Positions 1 through 12,930 are shown, counted from the first letter of the stretch. The stretch is 64,000 nt of DNA from Dolomedes plantarius (GCA_907164885.2 OU015493.1:48324723-48388722); one strand, 5' to 3'. Made by a program: numbers and translations. Notes: generated by a model from the letters alone, not told the origin.

Positions 1-267
1 ATAGATGAATCATGGGTGTATTTAAATGATTGCAACAAAAAAAGAACCATTTATTATCATAAAATGGGAGAAAAAAATTTAAGTACATGGTTCAAAGAAT
101 CGAAAGAAAGTTTTTCTAAGGGATTCATGATTGTTGCTGGTTTTTCTTATAATGGCAAGTTAAAAATAAAGAGACTAGAAAAAATGTAGAACATTTAAAA
201 CACAAGAATTTTACGTAATTTAGTTTTGTGAATACAATATACATCGTCTAAAAATGTGTGAATAGAC

Positions 268-271
<4 letters not shown>
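1..271 (+). pseudogene. Internally deleted mariner-like transposase copy, 3' end of element
   Basis: The window opens inside a transposase reading frame at the first catalytic motif (IDESW, bases 1-15) and stays open for about 62 codons, ending at the TAG at 187-189. It closely matches the protein of the element at 20,830-22,130 (shared WVYLNDCNKK, FMIVAGFSYNGKLKIK). After about base 180 the sequence jumps to the element's 3' flank and ends in a terminal repeat at 244-271. Compared with the longer copy, about 420 bp are missing (the equivalent of roughly 20,913-21,333), removing the second and third catalytic acids. It is therefore a non-autonomous deletion derivative. The 5' part lies outside the window. 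Confidence 0.85.

Positions 272-303
<32 letters not shown>
272..303. repeat. (TA)n microsatellite
   Basis: A pure TA tract directly abuts the mariner-like terminal repeat on its left and the palindrome block on its right. Tc1/mariner elements insert at TA, so the tract contains the expected target site. Confidence 0.95.
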
Positions 304-311
<8 letters not shown>

Positions 312-545
312 AAAAAAAGTCGGTCAGTAGCCGGAATAAGTGGGTTCTGCAACCCACTTCGTGTAGGTTATTGTGAGACGTGAGTTAAACAAACCACTAA
401 CCGTGTTTTTGAACGCGGATGTAAGTGAGTTAAAATACTACTGAGTTATTGTTACTGGGTTATCGAAACAAGTGTGTTAAATAACGCACATGTCGTAAGT
501 CTTTTATAGTGAGTTTATTGAATTGGAGAACCATAGTCAGGTATT
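304..545. repeat. Block of short degenerate palindromes, family B copy 1
   Basis: The block begins CACAGAGAAAAAAAAGT right after the TA tract, then carries spaced GTGGGTT/AACCCAC-type words, including the near-perfect hairpin GTGGGTTCTGCAACCCAC at about 340-358. A second block of the same kind lies at 5,655-6,002 in the opposite orientation and ends in nearly the same boundary word. The right limit is approximate. It is probably a non-autonomous repeat; no coding potential is visible. Confidence 0.6.
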
Positions 546-3500
546 AAAACGGAAATATTATGCAACTTGAAAGGTTGAAATGGAGTTCATTTGGAATGAA
601 AATTTTTAGCATTACTTAAAATTTTATCCACTATATTTTATTGGAAAAGAAATTAATTTTTGGTATACAATGTCTTAATTTTTTTTACGAGAATAACAAA
701 AATTCTTGTATCGTATTCCAAATCAATTTTTTGTTTATAATTTTTAGTTCTCAAGATAGAAAATTTTACCTTTGAGTAGAAATATTTTCATTTAATAATA
801 GAGAAATTTAATAATAGAGAATTTCATTTAATAATAGAGAAATATCTTTAAAAAAATTAATAATGTTATAAAAGCACATAGCAATTATATGTTCCAAAGA
901 AATTTTGTATCAAGAGTAACATTTTTTTAAAGAAAAGATACTAATGTTCTTGAGTGTATGTTATTAATTTGGTACGTCTCGATCTGTGTGCACACTTACA
1001 GGTCCAAAGATAAAGACTTGGATTCGCAGGTTTGCGTTTTCATATTATGCTCCTTAATTTTCGAATGGTTTGCTTAATAGCTTACGATTCGCCCTCGTTG
1101 AAACAAATACTATTAATAATAATAGTTAAAAATAAATGAAGTCACACTTATTATGGGACACTACTTATTAAAAATCATGTAAAATTTATTAGTATAGAAT
1201 AAATCTCCATTGCACAGCTACCAAAGTTATATTTGCTTACTTTCACACACATACTCAGTATTTTTACACTACAGCCTTTGCGATACTGAAACTGATTATG
1301 GTAAAGAAATGAATGTTTTACAAAAAAATATTGTTTCTCAATACGTTTTTTTCTTTTTTTGTGTGACACTTTGTTTTTATTTTTATTTTCAGACTAAAAT
1401 TCTAGCAACTAATAGCGTCGTACACCAAAATAATTCGACGTTTGTGGTTAATAACAGTCTAAAATGATTTCTCGGGTTTTTTTTAATCTGCATTTTACAA
1501 CTCTGATAATAATTAGTTTATCAGCTCGCACAGTTAGAAAATCGTGATTATCTCTGAAGTTGTTATTCTATCACTTGAGTCTGTTCTAAAAGAATCATTA
1601 AACATCCCAAATTCATGGGAAAAAATATTTTACAATGCAGGGTTCGGCCTATGGATTGTAGTTCTCATTATACTTCCTGAAGCTCCTGAACTGAAAAGTA
1701 TTTCACATCTGCTCGCCAAAGTCCTGACAGGAAATGGTCATTTCCCGTCGGTATTTTTTTTCCCGCCCAAGCAGCCCCGCACGTGTTTTTAATTGTAGCA
1801 ACATAGCACACAGCTTATAGTGTGCCAGGATTTTTGAGTACACAGTTTTCAGGACAACTCCTTACCAGGATGCCGACGGATGATTCAACTGGCCATTTCT
1901 TTACTTAGTTTCTAAGGTGAGCACAGTTTTGATATTTAAAACTTTTACTAATGAAACCATCTATATCAATGAGTCTAATCTTATCTGGTATATTTTCTTT
2001 CAATTTAATTGTTATTTGTGACAGTAGAAATAAAAACTTAAGTTCTCATGCTTACTGTATGTAAATATATATATAATTAGTATGTTTTAACTATCGATAG
2101 TTTATCTAGTGTTACAAGTGTTTTACTTCCGTAATTATCTTTGGCATTTTATAATGACTGTACATCCTAGATGTTCATTTCGATTCTCGCAATCTTGTTA
2201 GAATTTGTGCTCTTCTTACATGCATATAGTCGTATTTTCCATTTATTTCTTGTATTATTATTTTTATTTAATTAATTGCATAGCATGCTATTGATCAGAT
2301 ATCAATCATTTAAGTTGTTAAAAGTAGTGAAAAGATAGTACATATCTAAAGTTCAAATCTCAAGACAAAAACATCTTTCCTCCTCTACTATTTATTTTAA
2401 ATAATAATATTTGATTTATCATATTTAATCAATAAATGAAAAATTGTACCATCAATTATACAGAAATGTTATCCCTGATATAGAAGTATATATATTTTAT
2501 TAGATGAAAACATAGATTTCTGTTGTCAAATTTTACATATTCAATTGGCATATTGTTTTATGATTTTTTATGCATATATAGCTTAGATTAATTTTCTGTT
2601 TGTTATTAATTAAAATATCCATGGATATTACTTAATTATTGACCTTAAACAATTGTTAAAGAAGGTGACAGTATAATTCACCTGTTTATAATGATATTAT
2701 TTTTATTCACTTGTTTTAATATGTAATATTCAGTAATTTTTATCTTTCAGTCTATCTATATATCTATCTATTGTTTACATATATATATCTAAATAAGTAT
2801 GGGATGGAAGATTTAGCAGTATGTAATGTATGAAAAATATGCAATTTTTGTTTTCAGCTAATACAATTTTGAGTAGAATACAAATGTTTTATTTTATACC
2901 TAAGTAGAGTCTATAATTAAAATTTTCATAAGCTTTTCATAACTATCCCAAAAAATAATTCAGGGTAATTTTACTGTATTTGATCTGAAAATGTTGGAAA
3001 TTTAGAGATGACTTTTTTTGAGGTATGCATTAATAATTTTATTTTTGGTATGAAATGAAAGGTTCTTCGTCAATTCCCTTGTTTCAGTTATCTTGTTTAT
3101 CTTGTTTCAGTTGAAATATATTCTGGTAGCATATATATATATTTTTAAATTTCGTTTGTTGCAATTAGTATGAATGTCTGATAAAGAGGTTAAAAGTTCA
3201 TGAATTTTAATCTGGAGATATCTATGGCATGCTATTTGTATTTTTCAAAATTTGGCAGCATTTGAAAGAAGGTAGGGAGAAATATAGAATAGTTTCTTAA
3301 TGGTCTGAAAAGATATGGTCCTGCATTCTTAAAAGAATCAAAAAATACAAATCTTAGCATGAGTTTATTAGGATTTCTGACTATTGGGAATATTAATGTG
3401 TTAAACAAGGTCCCTTTTTTGTTTGAAAAAAAATGTGAATACAGGTTAAGAATAAAATTTATATCATTTTCATTTAAGACATAATTGAATATTTGTTAAA

Positions 3501-5650
3501 AACTTAACTTTTTACTTTTCCCAAGCAAGTTTGCATGTGTAAATGCCTTTAGCACTTAATCATCCTTTTTTAATTAATTTTTAAATACTTAATCATAAGT
3601 ATTGGATAGATGTGAACATGTATAAAATGTTGGTAAATATCAATTAGTTTTTAAGATTAATCAAAGCATTATTTTCCTGTTAATTTAGGCACTTAGTCTA
3701 GAATCAATTAAACAAATTTCTTCATCACAACTGAATATTTTAAAGTCTTGCTGTCTATTTTCAGATATTAAAATCAAAGGAGCCCCTTTTGACCTGCCTG
3801 AGATTCTAATAACTGTTAACCAAACAGGATCTTGAAATGGTAACAATGAGGATCTTTTATTTAAAAATTATTTTTTGCTGCATTTAAAACATATGCTGAA
3901 GTAACTATTTTGCATTTTTTTCTAATACAAATCCATGCATTAAAATAAGTTTATCTTTAATATCAATAATTCTAAACTTTAGACAATACATATTTTGAAA
4001 TAAATGTATTAGTTGTAACTGTATGAGATTCATCCTTAAAATAATGGTAGTAATAACGCAAATATTAAGATTTATCTGTGGAGGGTAGTAGTCTCTTAAT
4101 ATAGCAAAAATTTTCCTGCAACATGGATAATCAGTTCTCTGTGCTGCAACTGCAGTTAAAATTTTGTTATGGAAAGGTAATGACAAAAGGCAATTTCTTG
4201 CTGGGTGCTATTTCAAAGTTTAAAATCCTAATGTGTCGATTTTTTAAATATTGCAGTAAAAATTGAGCCAAACAATATCCATTAATGTAGAACCTATTAG
4301 TGAGCACTTCAAAAGTTTAATTACATGAAAATTAAAATCAACTTTGATACTGAAATGCATAACATTTATAAATTTTATTTTATATTTCAGGTGAATAATC
4401 CTCCATTGCAGCCAAAATAATGCTACAGTCAACATAACTGAACAAAACTAAATCTTTACAGCCCAAGATTTAGGATATGATTTATATTAATTCACTCTTT
4501 GATTTGAAATGAATTGGTTAATGTTAATATTCTAATGATGTGAAATTGAGCCTAGGGTATTTACACAGAAAAATTTGTATATTTATTTGTAAATAAAGTT
4601 TCTCTGTATTTGTAATTTTGTTTGCTGGTATGTTTTTTGATTTAAATGTGAGTTCGCATGCTTTTTCATTAAAGTGTTCAATTGAAGTCAACTGATTTAG
4701 CAGGAATTGTGAATGCATTATGCATGAATTATTTAATTTCTATGCAGAAAAGTATATTTATAGCAAATATATTAGTACTTTATAAAATTTTCAAATGAAC
4801 TTGGAGATGTTTTGTTTAAAGCAACTGGGTAAGTATATTAACATATAATTAAGAAGTTTACAAACCATGTAAGTATTAATCGAGCATTTGGTCGAATATA
4901 CCTTTAAAAAAAGTTGTGTTTTAGAAAATGATTATCTATATTTCCTCAGAATCTTAAATGTTACAATTTGAGATATTGTAATTGTTTCTAAATTAGTTGT
5001 GTGGGGATCATGGTATACCAATTACAAATATATATTACTAAAATCAATGTAATTAATATTTTGTTTCAGTTTAAAAAAATTATCTTGTGAATATCTTTTT
5101 TGGGTTAAAGCTAAGATCTGAAACCTTCTTGATAAAATATTTGTGTCTCAGTTTAAGGAAACTAAAAGTTGTAAAGGAAAACGTTTACACCTACAAAATT
5201 TTGAGGTTCTATACATTACAATATTCATAAGTTTCCTGTAAATTTTATTTTACTGGTATATAGAAGCACCCAACTAAATCTCAGCTTATTTTTTTAAATT
5301 TTTTGTTTTATTTGGAGCTTCTTTTTCTTCTCAGTTACTCCTGTGAATGAAACTGATTTACAAAAAAATAATGGATGCTTGATTAACATTTTAAATATCT
5401 GATATCCTTATAACTTTTAGGCAGCCTTTCATCACTTATGATATAAGTTTGCAAGATTTTATAACAATTATTTAGCTTTGTTTTTATGAGACTTAAACTT
5501 TAAAAAAAATCCTTAAATTTTAATACAAATTATATTCCAAATATGGGTGTATAGAGCAGTTTTTTTTTCTCCTACGAGAAAGTATGTGAAGGAATAGAGA
5601 TAATAAATACACAAAACAATGAAAAATGAATTACTAGCATAAAATCGCTT
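546..5650. other. AT-rich non-coding stretch
   Basis: About 5 kb of AT-rich sequence without a recognisable gene. Small open frames (1,210-1,467 and 1,544-1,792, both plus) match no family I know. The 1,600-1,900 part is somewhat richer in GC but shows no convincing splice signals. Short repeats occur (a CTTGTTTCAG-like word doubled near 3,085-3,112). I see nothing else. Confidence 0.6.
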
Positions 5651-5654
5651 AATT

Positions 5655-6002
5655 TAAAGACGGGATGGGTGGGAATAGGCAACATTTCGAGTACTATACC
5701 GTAAACTCATTTACTTAAAAGAACTCGTTAGTCCTGGGTTTTGTAACCCAAAATATAGTGAGATATTGAACTCGAAAGATGAGTTTGTCTACTCATGTTG
5801 GTGTGTTTTTTCGACACTCTTTAAAGTGAGTCGTATAACCCATTTTAGTGGGTTGGTGGCGGGTAAATCAACCCGCTTAGGATCTGGGTTCTAGAACCCA
5901 CTTTCCCACATGGGTTGTACGACTCACCAAAAGCGAGTTCCACTGTGCAGTGGATTTGAACTCGGAGAAGTGGGTTCAAAGAACAACTTTTTTTTCTGTG
6001 TG
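5655..6002. repeat. Block of short degenerate palindromes, family B copy 2
   Basis: Successive GTGGGTT/AACCCA words alternate in orientation about every 20-40 bases (for example CTGGGTTCTAGAACCCAC near 5,885). The right end, read on the minus strand, is CACACAGAAAAAAAAGT after a short TA run, almost identical to the left end of the block at 304. Shared termini and shared internal architecture make the two blocks one family. Which transposon class it belongs to is unknown. Confidence 0.6.
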
Positions 6003-6229
6003 TATATATTTCGTATACTTGATATCTGTTCTTTGAGGAATATTTTGCGTTACTCATTGTTAAGATAAATTATTTCAGGTAGGAGAGTAAAGATCCTGCT
6101 CAAAAATAATGGATCCTCATTCTCTATTCTTAACTATAACCATAACCTTAGAAGATAGACGCATTAAATATAACTACAGCAAGACATAGCAAATGGGACC
6201 GAAATTTAAAAAAAAAATCTTTTCCTTGG

Positions 6230-6500
6230 ATTCGCTCAGACATCGAATTAAGGTTAAAAGTCACCACCTGAAATACCATTTTATTCAGAAAAATGCTTTC
6301 CAATTCGATTCGCATTCCTTCCTTCAGGGATATAGATTCGTGGTACATTCCGCTGCTGCGTAGACACTTTTTTCCTGTAAAGCAGGGCCGATAGAGATGA
6401 GGGTTCGAGGGGATTCTAAAGTTGTTCCTCTCTTCAATTTGAATAATAAAATCTTTCTCGGTTCCTTGTTGAAAAGGACGTGATCGTTCCCGGGGATCAT
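6230..6500. repeat. Dispersed repeat, copy 1 (partner 12,650-12,880)
   Basis: Shares with 12,650-12,880, in the same order, the words TCCAATTC, CGCATTCCTTCCTT and CAATAAAA-like runs separated by similar distances, including an AATAAAA poly(A)-signal-like word. It could be part of an LTR or the tail of a retroelement. Both copies are strongly diverged. Confidence 0.4.
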
Positions 6501-6502
6501 TT

Positions 6503-6959
6503 AGATTCCTTTCATTTTAGTTTCAGTTCATTTTTTATGGGATTTGTGCAAGTGGGACAAAATTTCGAGAAGAGGGTTTTTGCAAGGGGGAAAAGACTGA
6601 TATTTTGGAATGGGAAAGCGGAGCTTTTCTTTCTTATCGTTTTGCATATGGAAGTGGTCGCTTCTCCCATAAAACTATTCCGGTAGATCCCCAGCATGTG
6701 CGAAATTCTGAAATATTGCTTTTATAAAGTGCCCGATGCCCTATTTTTATACTGAAAATAGAGGCATATTTTTAGTGTGTCAGATTAAAATACTTGAAGT
6801 TTTCACACACACTCTCCGTCTGCAAACTAATGATTTACATACCTACAGTTATGATATATTATGAAATATATTTAATGCCGACGGAAGTCTTTTTTGGGGA
6901 AAATTAAATCTATGATAAGGCATTTCGTTAAATGATCTGTCTGTTCGTTAAAATTAATG
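6503..6959. other. Non-coding stretch
   Basis: Overlapping small frames on both strands (for example 6,512-6,697 minus) show no family resemblance. Nothing else seen. Confidence 0.5.
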
Positions 6960-6962
6960 TTA

Positions 6963-6977
6963 CACACACACACACAC

Positions 6978-7035
<58 letters not shown>
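6963..7035. repeat. Compound (CA)n(TA)n microsatellite
   Basis: Eight CA units, then a TG junction, then a long TA run. It directly precedes the degenerate satellite that starts near 7,060. Confidence 0.95.
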
Positions 7036-7037
<2 letters not shown>

Positions 7038-7059
7038 TATACTTGTCGAAGTGTTAAGA

Positions 7060-9110
7060 AAAGATAGAAGTAATATGAAATTTTATATAAATTTAGAAAA
7101 CTGAAATTTGATAAAGAAGTATTTTAAAATTCAAATATCGTTCTCATTCTGAAAATTTCTTAGGTGCGAAATTATTTCTCGTGTTTAGCTAGAATATTTG
7201 GTGTAATTGTCCCCATAAAAAAAGAAAATAAAAAATTTTACCATAAAATAATTAAAATTTCCATTTTTTTTTTGTAATTACGTCATCTTTATAAAAATAC
7301 CTGAAATTAGTAAAATATGTATTTCGTATACCTGCCCTTTTTCTTTAGTAAGGAGGGAAGAAAATTAAATATTTATAAATATGAAATTGAGATTTGATAA
7401 ATTACTGCTGTATATAAACATAACATTGCTTCTGAAAAAATTATTCGTGGACAGAAAAATCTATTTTATAATACAGTTTAATAAGAATACATGTTATGAC
7501 TGTCCCTTTCAGAAAAAGAAAAATTAGAAAAAAAATCCTGTATTATGCGAAAATAATTTTTGAAAATATTGCTTTATTTAAATTTCACTTTGCATCTAAA
7601 AAACCCCTGTGAAAAAAAAATATTTTCTCGAATTTATTAAGCGTATTTGGTATAACCGTCCCCCTGGGAAAGAAAAAAATTCTGAAAAAGAAAATTTTTA
7701 TTATAAGAGAATTAAAATTTGATCAAACGTTTTCCTTTTGAATTACCTCTTTTCTTATGTAATAAACCCGCATGCCGAAAAATCACTTGTTTAAAATATA
7801 AAAAAATGAAAATTACCGGCTCTCTTGATAAGAAAAGAGGAAAATTCAACCTTTGGAGCATAAAATAGAAATTTTTATTGTAATAAATACTTGAATATCT
7901 TTTTTCCTCTGAAAAAAATTGTAGGTAGAAATATATATATTTTACTTGTTTAATAAGAATATTTCACCCCTTGAAAAGAAAAGATAAAATATAGATTTAT
8001 TAAAAGAAAATTGATATAAAAAAATATATGTATTATAATATTAAAATATCGTTTTGCTTCTAAAAAACTCTTTTTTTGAAGTTTTTAGAATAAAATATAA
8101 TTCTTGGTATAACTGTCCCCTTGAAGATAAATTATTGAAACAAAAAAAACCTTGATTATATAAGAATTGAAATTTTGAATAATATTTTCATTTTTTAAAT
8201 ACCTTATTCATTGCTTTATGAAAACATACCTGCAGGTAGATAAATACACGCTTTGAAATTTAAAATTATATATGGTGTATGTACCCCCTTGAGAAGAAAT
8301 GGAAGAAAATTAAATATTTATAAAACGGAAATTGAAATTTCATAAAATATTGTAATATTAAAATATTGCAATGATCCCTAAAACATCTGCGAGAGGAAAA
8401 ATCTTTTATTTTCAAGAATAATAAAAATATTTTATAGACACCCTTTTTAATAACAAAGAGATATATATAGAAACCATTTAAAACAATTGAAATTTGATAA
8501 AACAATGTACAATTTAACTATGTCATTCATTATGTTACAGACTTATGAATTGAAAAATTACGCAATTTTAAATTCAATAAGGATATTTTGTGTGCTTATC
8601 CTCTTTTATCATAAAATATAGCAGAATATTAAAATTTTTTTTTTAAAATTCAAAATTTGATAGAATATTGGAAAAATTATACTCCCAATTCCTAATGAAA
8701 AATAACTACGACTATTAACATCTATTGTTTCAAGTTTAATTAGGATATATGTGTAACACCCCATCTCTCCCGAAACGAAACATGAAAAAAAAGAAAATTT
8801 TTATAGAAATAGAATTGAAATTTGATAAAATATAGCAATATTTAAATAATCCATTCCCAATGAAAAGCAACTGAGGGTAGCACGATCTATCTCTTGAAAT
8901 TTAATAACGGTATAGATATACTTGCTCCCTTCAAAAGATAATAAAATTAAACCTGAATAAAACGGGAATTGAAATTTCATAAAATATTATATAATTTGAA
9001 TAATTCAATGCTTGGGAAAAACACCTGTGGGTAGAAAAGTCTATTGTTTCAAATGTAATAAGGGTATTTGGTAAACCTGACCTCTTTAGTCATAAACGAA
9101 ATTAAACTAA
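7060..9110. repeat. Highly degenerate satellite, about 13 units of roughly 156 bp
   Basis: A recurring unit is visible as ordered words: an A-rich AAATTAAA / TTTATAAAA opening, AATTGAAATTTGATAAAATATT, CATTGCTTCTGAAAAA, GGTAGAAAAATCTATT, TTTAATAAG, then GGTATAACTGTCCCCTT. The last word recurs near 7,201, 7,325, 7,494, 7,648, 7,812, 7,963, 8,104, 8,273, 8,431, 8,589, 8,751, 8,921 and 9,069. Spacing is 124-170 bp with a mean of about 156. Units 9, 12 and 13 are closest to the consensus and unit 2 is shortened. No open reading frame spans units, so this is an old tandem array rather than coding sequence. Confidence 0.8.
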
Positions 9111-9317
9111 AGGTTAGAAAGAAATGTAGGTTGATAAATTATTCTACTCTACTTTAATATCTTTTATATCTATTTATCTAATATCGCCGAGAAAGAGATA
9201 AAAATTTACATCATAAATATCTACATAGATTTCTTTCTTCTTCTTTTTCTAAAAAATAAGTTCAGTTATATAGTTAAAAAATCTGTTTTAATTTATAACA
9301 AAGCTTTAGAGTAATCA

Positions 9318-9385
9318 AGTCGCGTCATACTTTTTATACGCGTCAATTGTTTTTACGCGTCTGGTTATACGCGCCAATTCTTTTT
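9318..9385. repeat. Short CpG-containing tandem words
   Basis: Four ACGCGTC/ACGCGCC-like words separated by T-rich spacers of about 14-20 bases, unusual in such AT-rich DNA. Possibly a small minisatellite. Confidence 0.45.
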
Positions 9386-9389
9386 AATC

Positions 9390-10125
9390 AGAAATTTTAA
9401 ACTAGGCTACAAAAGTTAAAGTGGTGTATTATGACTCATCTCAAAGCTTCCGTCATAACATTCTGAAATATCCTTTCTCATTCCAAAACTGGATTCTACA
9501 TTTTCGTATCGCCATTATCACAAGATCAATAACTTTATTAGTAATCAGCTGCTATTGTAGTTGAAATAATTGAATTCCATTACAAACTTTCGGCGAAGGA
9601 GATGGGGGCGATATGTATATATAGATATGCATATCGATATGTATATCGTGTTTAGTGTTTTATGTGCATCCTTCAATTACGCAGATACATTTCTGGAACA
9701 TTAGTTTGATCGTTATTATCGCTATTATCGTTTGTTTACTCCGATACTGAGTTCACAGCAAAACATAAATTTCGGTAAGCACCAGTACTCATACATGTTT
9801 ACGAGTTTAACTCTTTCCATTTGTATCTCGTTACATAGGGAAAACAAAATCCATTTCCTTCACTACATCCTCTCCCCCCCCCCTCCCCGAAAAAAAAATC
9901 ATAGTAGTCAAATATTTTAAACATCTCTGCTAGTCTCTGTTTACACCTTGTCCCATCTATCTTTACAGCAAGGTGTTTTCCATGTTTAAAGTTTTATCAT
10001 GGAAAAAGAAACTCCATTACATTGTAAAACAATTAAACAGACTTTTTCTAGATTACCAACCCAAAATTAGGCTGGAAATCTGGTTGGATTCCTAAATTTT
10101 TGAGCAGTGTACAATACATAGACAC
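9390..10125. other. Non-coding stretch
   Basis: Holds a C8-A8 homopolymer junction near 9,870-9,898 and AT-rich sequence. No gene seen; the 62-codon plus frame at 9,732 has no recognisable relatives. Confidence 0.5.
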
Positions 10126-10128
10126 ACA

Positions 10129-10212
<84 letters not shown>

Positions 10213-10213
10213 C
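10129..10213. repeat. (TA)n microsatellite
   Basis: TA tract with a CACACACG lead-in and one TG interruption. The Tyr-Ile frames across it are artefacts of the repeat. Confidence 0.95.
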
Positions 10214-11645
10214 ATACATTATATATTTATAAGTAAACTGACGTGGCAAAGGTTCGTTTTTATGGATCGACAACAACTACAAAAAATGTACTTGAGAACA
10301 GTATTAAGAGAGAAGAGGTGTTTAAAAAAATTTCATCTCTCTATATGAAAAGAGAGATTAGGACTTGGTTTCCCAATATATCACATTTATCTCATTTTTC
10401 GGCCTAAGCTATCACTAGTAGCTAGGGAATCGAACATTAGAAACTTTACACCAATCTGAACACCATTAAGTTGTATTTTTGACTGAAATAAGTTCTATCC
10501 TATTGTAAAGATTAAAAGCTCATTGTCAGTCGAACAAAATTACCATTTTTTAAAGAATCTTATTTATTGCTACTCGTTTACCAATTCCATATCAAATTCA
10601 GGTTTCGTTTAACCTGATGGCACTAGGGTATAATCCGCGATCTTAATTTTTAAATAAGACGCGTTGTAGAATTTCATGAAAGAGCTATGTCATTTAAAAA
10701 AAATAAATAAGTAAATATCAACCTCTACACTAACAGTTATAGATATTTTCTACTTCTACCCTAACTTTGGGTATGTGCCCTAACTTGGGAATGTATCTTG
10801 AAGTGGCACTCTAAATAACTTCATTCAAACACAGTTCTTACATAACAACAATGTTTATTTAAATATTTGCACATATAGATTTTGCTTTTCAACATAAGGC
10901 ATACGTACTACTAGTACGAGATGTATATAGCATTCATGCAAGGGAAATGCAATTCAATATATTCTCTTGTATAACTACTCATTCAAGAAAAATACCCTTT
11001 GCAATACTCACAGATACTTTGAGAGTCGACCAGCAGTGCAGCTTCGTAAACTTTGGGCCTAACAAGAACTAGCGTAGGTTTAAAGCAACCTAGCTATGCC
11101 TCCAGCGGCTGTTCGCAAAGTTTAACTATTATTAAGCCAGACTCTAAGCCTAGCGCCAGCTCGATACTCCGTTTTGCCAGCACTACTCCTCCTTTCCCTT
11201 CCTCTCACTTCCTAGCTCTCTTCCTTTCTTTAATCTAGCTGCTTGGTATTTATACCAACCGCGTATGCCGTAATTAACATATCTTAAGCGGCTTCTTTAA
11301 CATTATTCACCTAAAAGTTCGAATATTGTGAATCGAATCTTGTGTAAACCTTACACAGTGTTAACAATATTGTCATGTTAATTTAGATACAACATTCTAA
11401 ATTAACACTTCTCTGTCTTGCATAAATTACACAGGGCCATATGTTTTATTTAAATACTTAAAACTTTTCCTTTTATTTAAAACAGATTTTTCCCCCAAAA
11501 TATCCATTATACTATTATGTACACTATTTCTAACAGTGATGCGTTCATTACTTTTGCTCTCCAAAAATTTTCAAAAGTTCAAAACTTGCGTCAGGAGCCA
11601 CTATGGATTGATCCGACCCTGAACTTGCATATTGATAAGTATGTA
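10214..11645. other. Non-coding stretch with one GC-balanced patch
   Basis: Mostly AT-rich. At 10,990-11,270 base composition is more balanced and pyrimidine runs occur, with a 61-codon plus frame (11,053-11,238) that resembles no known family. It might be a decayed retroelement end, but I see neither matching repeats nor motifs. Confidence 0.4.
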
Positions 11646-11647
11646 TT

Positions 11648-12453
11648 ACTAGCTGAAAACCTTCACTTCGCTACGGAGTACTTTCAAATTAAATACAACT
11701 GTCAATGTATGCAATTATTGCCAAATATATATATATATATATATATATAATAAATACGATGATCAATATATACAATTGATGTAAAAAAACAAATAAAATA
11801 TATTTATAAAAATTCGTAATAGATATTTTTATAGACAAAATAATGTAGAAGAAAATATTCAAATTAAATCTAACAGGACATACTAATGAATATAGTACAG
11901 TTAATATAGTACAGTTTGAGGAACATATCTTTTACTGTATTTTAATATTTTTTTGGTTAATGTTTAATCGTCTGCCGCATTAGCAAGGGAAAATTTTTTT
12001 TTGTCTATTTCATTGTTATGGACGTGACGATAAATTTATTTAAAGTACCAGAAAAATAAATCACGAGATCAGCATTTAATAAATTAAATTATAAAATGTA
12101 ATCTTTAAAAATTCACCAAAAATCAGAAAATGGAGGTAAAGATTCGAAAAAGATTTCATTTTAAAGGAATTTTTCGATCTTTCTCGTCATATAAATTTCA
12201 TAACCCTCAAATTATTATTTCAAATGCAAACTTAAAAAAAATTACAAAAACAGCTTAAAAATTTAATTAAAAATATCTAAGAAGAATCTTTTCAAAATAT
12301 TTCTTAGTGCACCCGTACAATATAAGAAGAATCGCCATGCAAAATTTCAGTCCTTTAGGTCCAGCGGTTTGGTCTGTGCGTTGTATGTCAGTCAGTGAAT
12401 CAGTCAGTCAGTGAGTCAGTCAGTTGCGGATCTGTTTTATTATTTATATAGAT
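11648..12453 (+). repeat. Dispersed repeat family E, copy 1
   Basis: Runs from ACTAGCTGAAAACC-CACTTCGCTACGG to a (GTCA)n-like CAGTCAGTGAGTCAGTCAG run and a terminal TATTTATATAGAT. The copy at 55,157-56,056 is collinear over its whole length. An internal TA run (11,727-11,749) sits where copy 2 has longer TA tracts. Elements with these two ends are common in arthropod genomes as I recall them, but I cannot assign a class. No transposase frame is present. Confidence 0.75.
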
Positions 12454-12583
12454 TACACTTGATGTGCGTATATTTCAGTGTCATGTATACCAGATGCGAA
12501 ATATCTGATATAAAATGATGTCCCTTTTCAAAATTAAATGTTATTCCAGTCCACACATCTATATCCCATGTCTGAACAGATAA

Positions 12584-12604
12584 CGCAAAAAAAAAAAAAA
12601 AAAA
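12584..12604. repeat. Poly(A) tract
   Basis: About 20 consecutive A after GATAACGC. Possibly the tail of an old retroposed insert; no matching body identified. Confidence 0.5.
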
Positions 12605-12649
12605 GTAGAGTGTCAACCCTAATGTGAAATAATCCTTTTACAGAGAATT

Positions 12650-12880
12650 TGACGGGCGTTGAATGAGTTTAAGAGGTCACATTTTAAAATAGTGCTTAGG
12701 GAATTGGTCTCCAATTCTACCCGCATTCCTTCCTTACACATTCGGCCACATTTTCCGTGACTCGGGTCCAATAGAAGGGAGGACACAGAGGCGACTTTGA
12801 ACTTTTCTTTGTAATTTGAACAATAAAAACTTTCATGCAGTAAAAGACGAGACTGTTTAATTTAGGCGACTTCCTTTTTT
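12650..12880. repeat. Dispersed repeat, copy 2 (partner 6,230-6,500)
   Basis: Collinear words with 6,230-6,500: CCAATTCTACCCGCATTCCTTCCTT and a TTTGAACAATAAAAACTTTCA-like end. Strongly diverged. Confidence 0.4.
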
Positions 12881-12930
12881 ATTGCTATGTCATTGTACAA
12901 CACTCCACATTTACATTTCTAAGCAATGTA

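Noticed and set aside
7060..9110. CRISPR-like array
   Set aside because: Units are about 156 bp and diverged throughout, with no conserved short repeat separated by unique spacers, and the DNA is eukaryotic.
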